Origin: Spirochaetota bacterium
GTDB lineage: Bacteria; Spirochaetota; JAGLSM01
Reading direction: 5' to 3'
Length of the DNA stretch: 5,211 bases
Assembly: GCA_023135745.1 (NCBI GenBank)
Contig: JAGLSM010000165.1
Coordinates: 1-5,211, forward strand
Positions 5,164 to 5,211 of the stretch are shown piece after piece. The position numbers were made by a program, and so were the translations under genes. Each line of letters opens with the position of its first letter. Within the stretch, counting starts at the first letter, position 1. The notes below the pieces were generated by a model. It saw only the letters and a program-made list of their open reading frames with translations. It ran no database searches and was not told the DNA's origin.

Positions 5164-5211
5164 TTAAGGATTTTGCGGATGCCTTGACCTGAACCTTACC
5201 CAATAATGTGG
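5159..5211 (-). CDS. Possible 3' end of an upstream minus-strand gene, cut by the window edge
   Basis: One minus-strand frame is open from the right edge to TAA at 5159-5161 and would end a protein with TLLGKVQVKASAKSLK. The other two minus-strand frames and all three plus-strand frames also meet stops in this stretch, so the open frame by itself is weak evidence. The residue mix is protein-like and would place this gene 84 bases before the cytolysin-like gene on the same strand. Product unknown. Confidence 0.25.
   Translation of the reverse strand, partial: TLLGKVQVKASAKSLK

Noticed and set aside
1..5211. CRISPR array, tRNA, rRNA, insertion sequence or attachment site
   Set aside because: No regularly spaced repeats, cloverleaf, transposase frame or terminal inverted repeats were seen on either strand.

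Overview
This 5.2 kb window comes from a low- to moderate-GC diderm (Gram-negative-type) bacterium. Two predicted lipoproteins with lipobox cysteines and one exported beta-barrel-type protein imply an outer membrane. The lineage cannot be fixed from the sequence. The mix of a PorV/FadL-like barrel, small repeated lipoproteins and a lipoprotein-type cytolysin homologue would suit a Spirochaetota-, Bacteroidota- or Desulfobacterota-like organism, but this is a weak inference.

Layout: (1) Positions 1-743, plus strand: the 3' end of one gene, then 18 bases later a complete gene for a small lipoprotein. Their C-termini are alike, so they look like tandem duplicates of a BamE/SmpA-like lipoprotein. 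(2) 816-1868, plus strand: an exported outer-membrane protein with a PorV/TraF/FadL-like N-terminal signature, preceded by a candidate sigma70 promoter. (3) 1964-3412, plus strand: a compact, overlapping folB-folK-folE operon covering three steps of tetrahydrofolate biosynthesis (GTP cyclohydrolase I, dihydroneopterin aldolase, HPPK). No folP or dihydroneopterin triphosphate pyrophosphatase gene lies in the window. (4) 3415-3463: a strong stem-loop in the gap between convergent genes. (5) 3494-5074, minus strand: a 526-residue predicted lipoprotein. Its residues of about 85-385 match the thiol-activated (cholesterol-dependent) cytolysin core, but its C-terminal part lacks the Trp-rich undecapeptide of classical toxins. 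(6) 5075-5211: the leader of that gene and possibly the 3' end of another minus-strand gene.

The folate genes act together in one pathway. The envelope genes around them are not obviously linked to folate. The most interesting item is the cytolysin-like lipoprotein: a pore-forming-toxin fold that appears to be membrane-anchored by lipid and to have a substituted receptor-binding domain.
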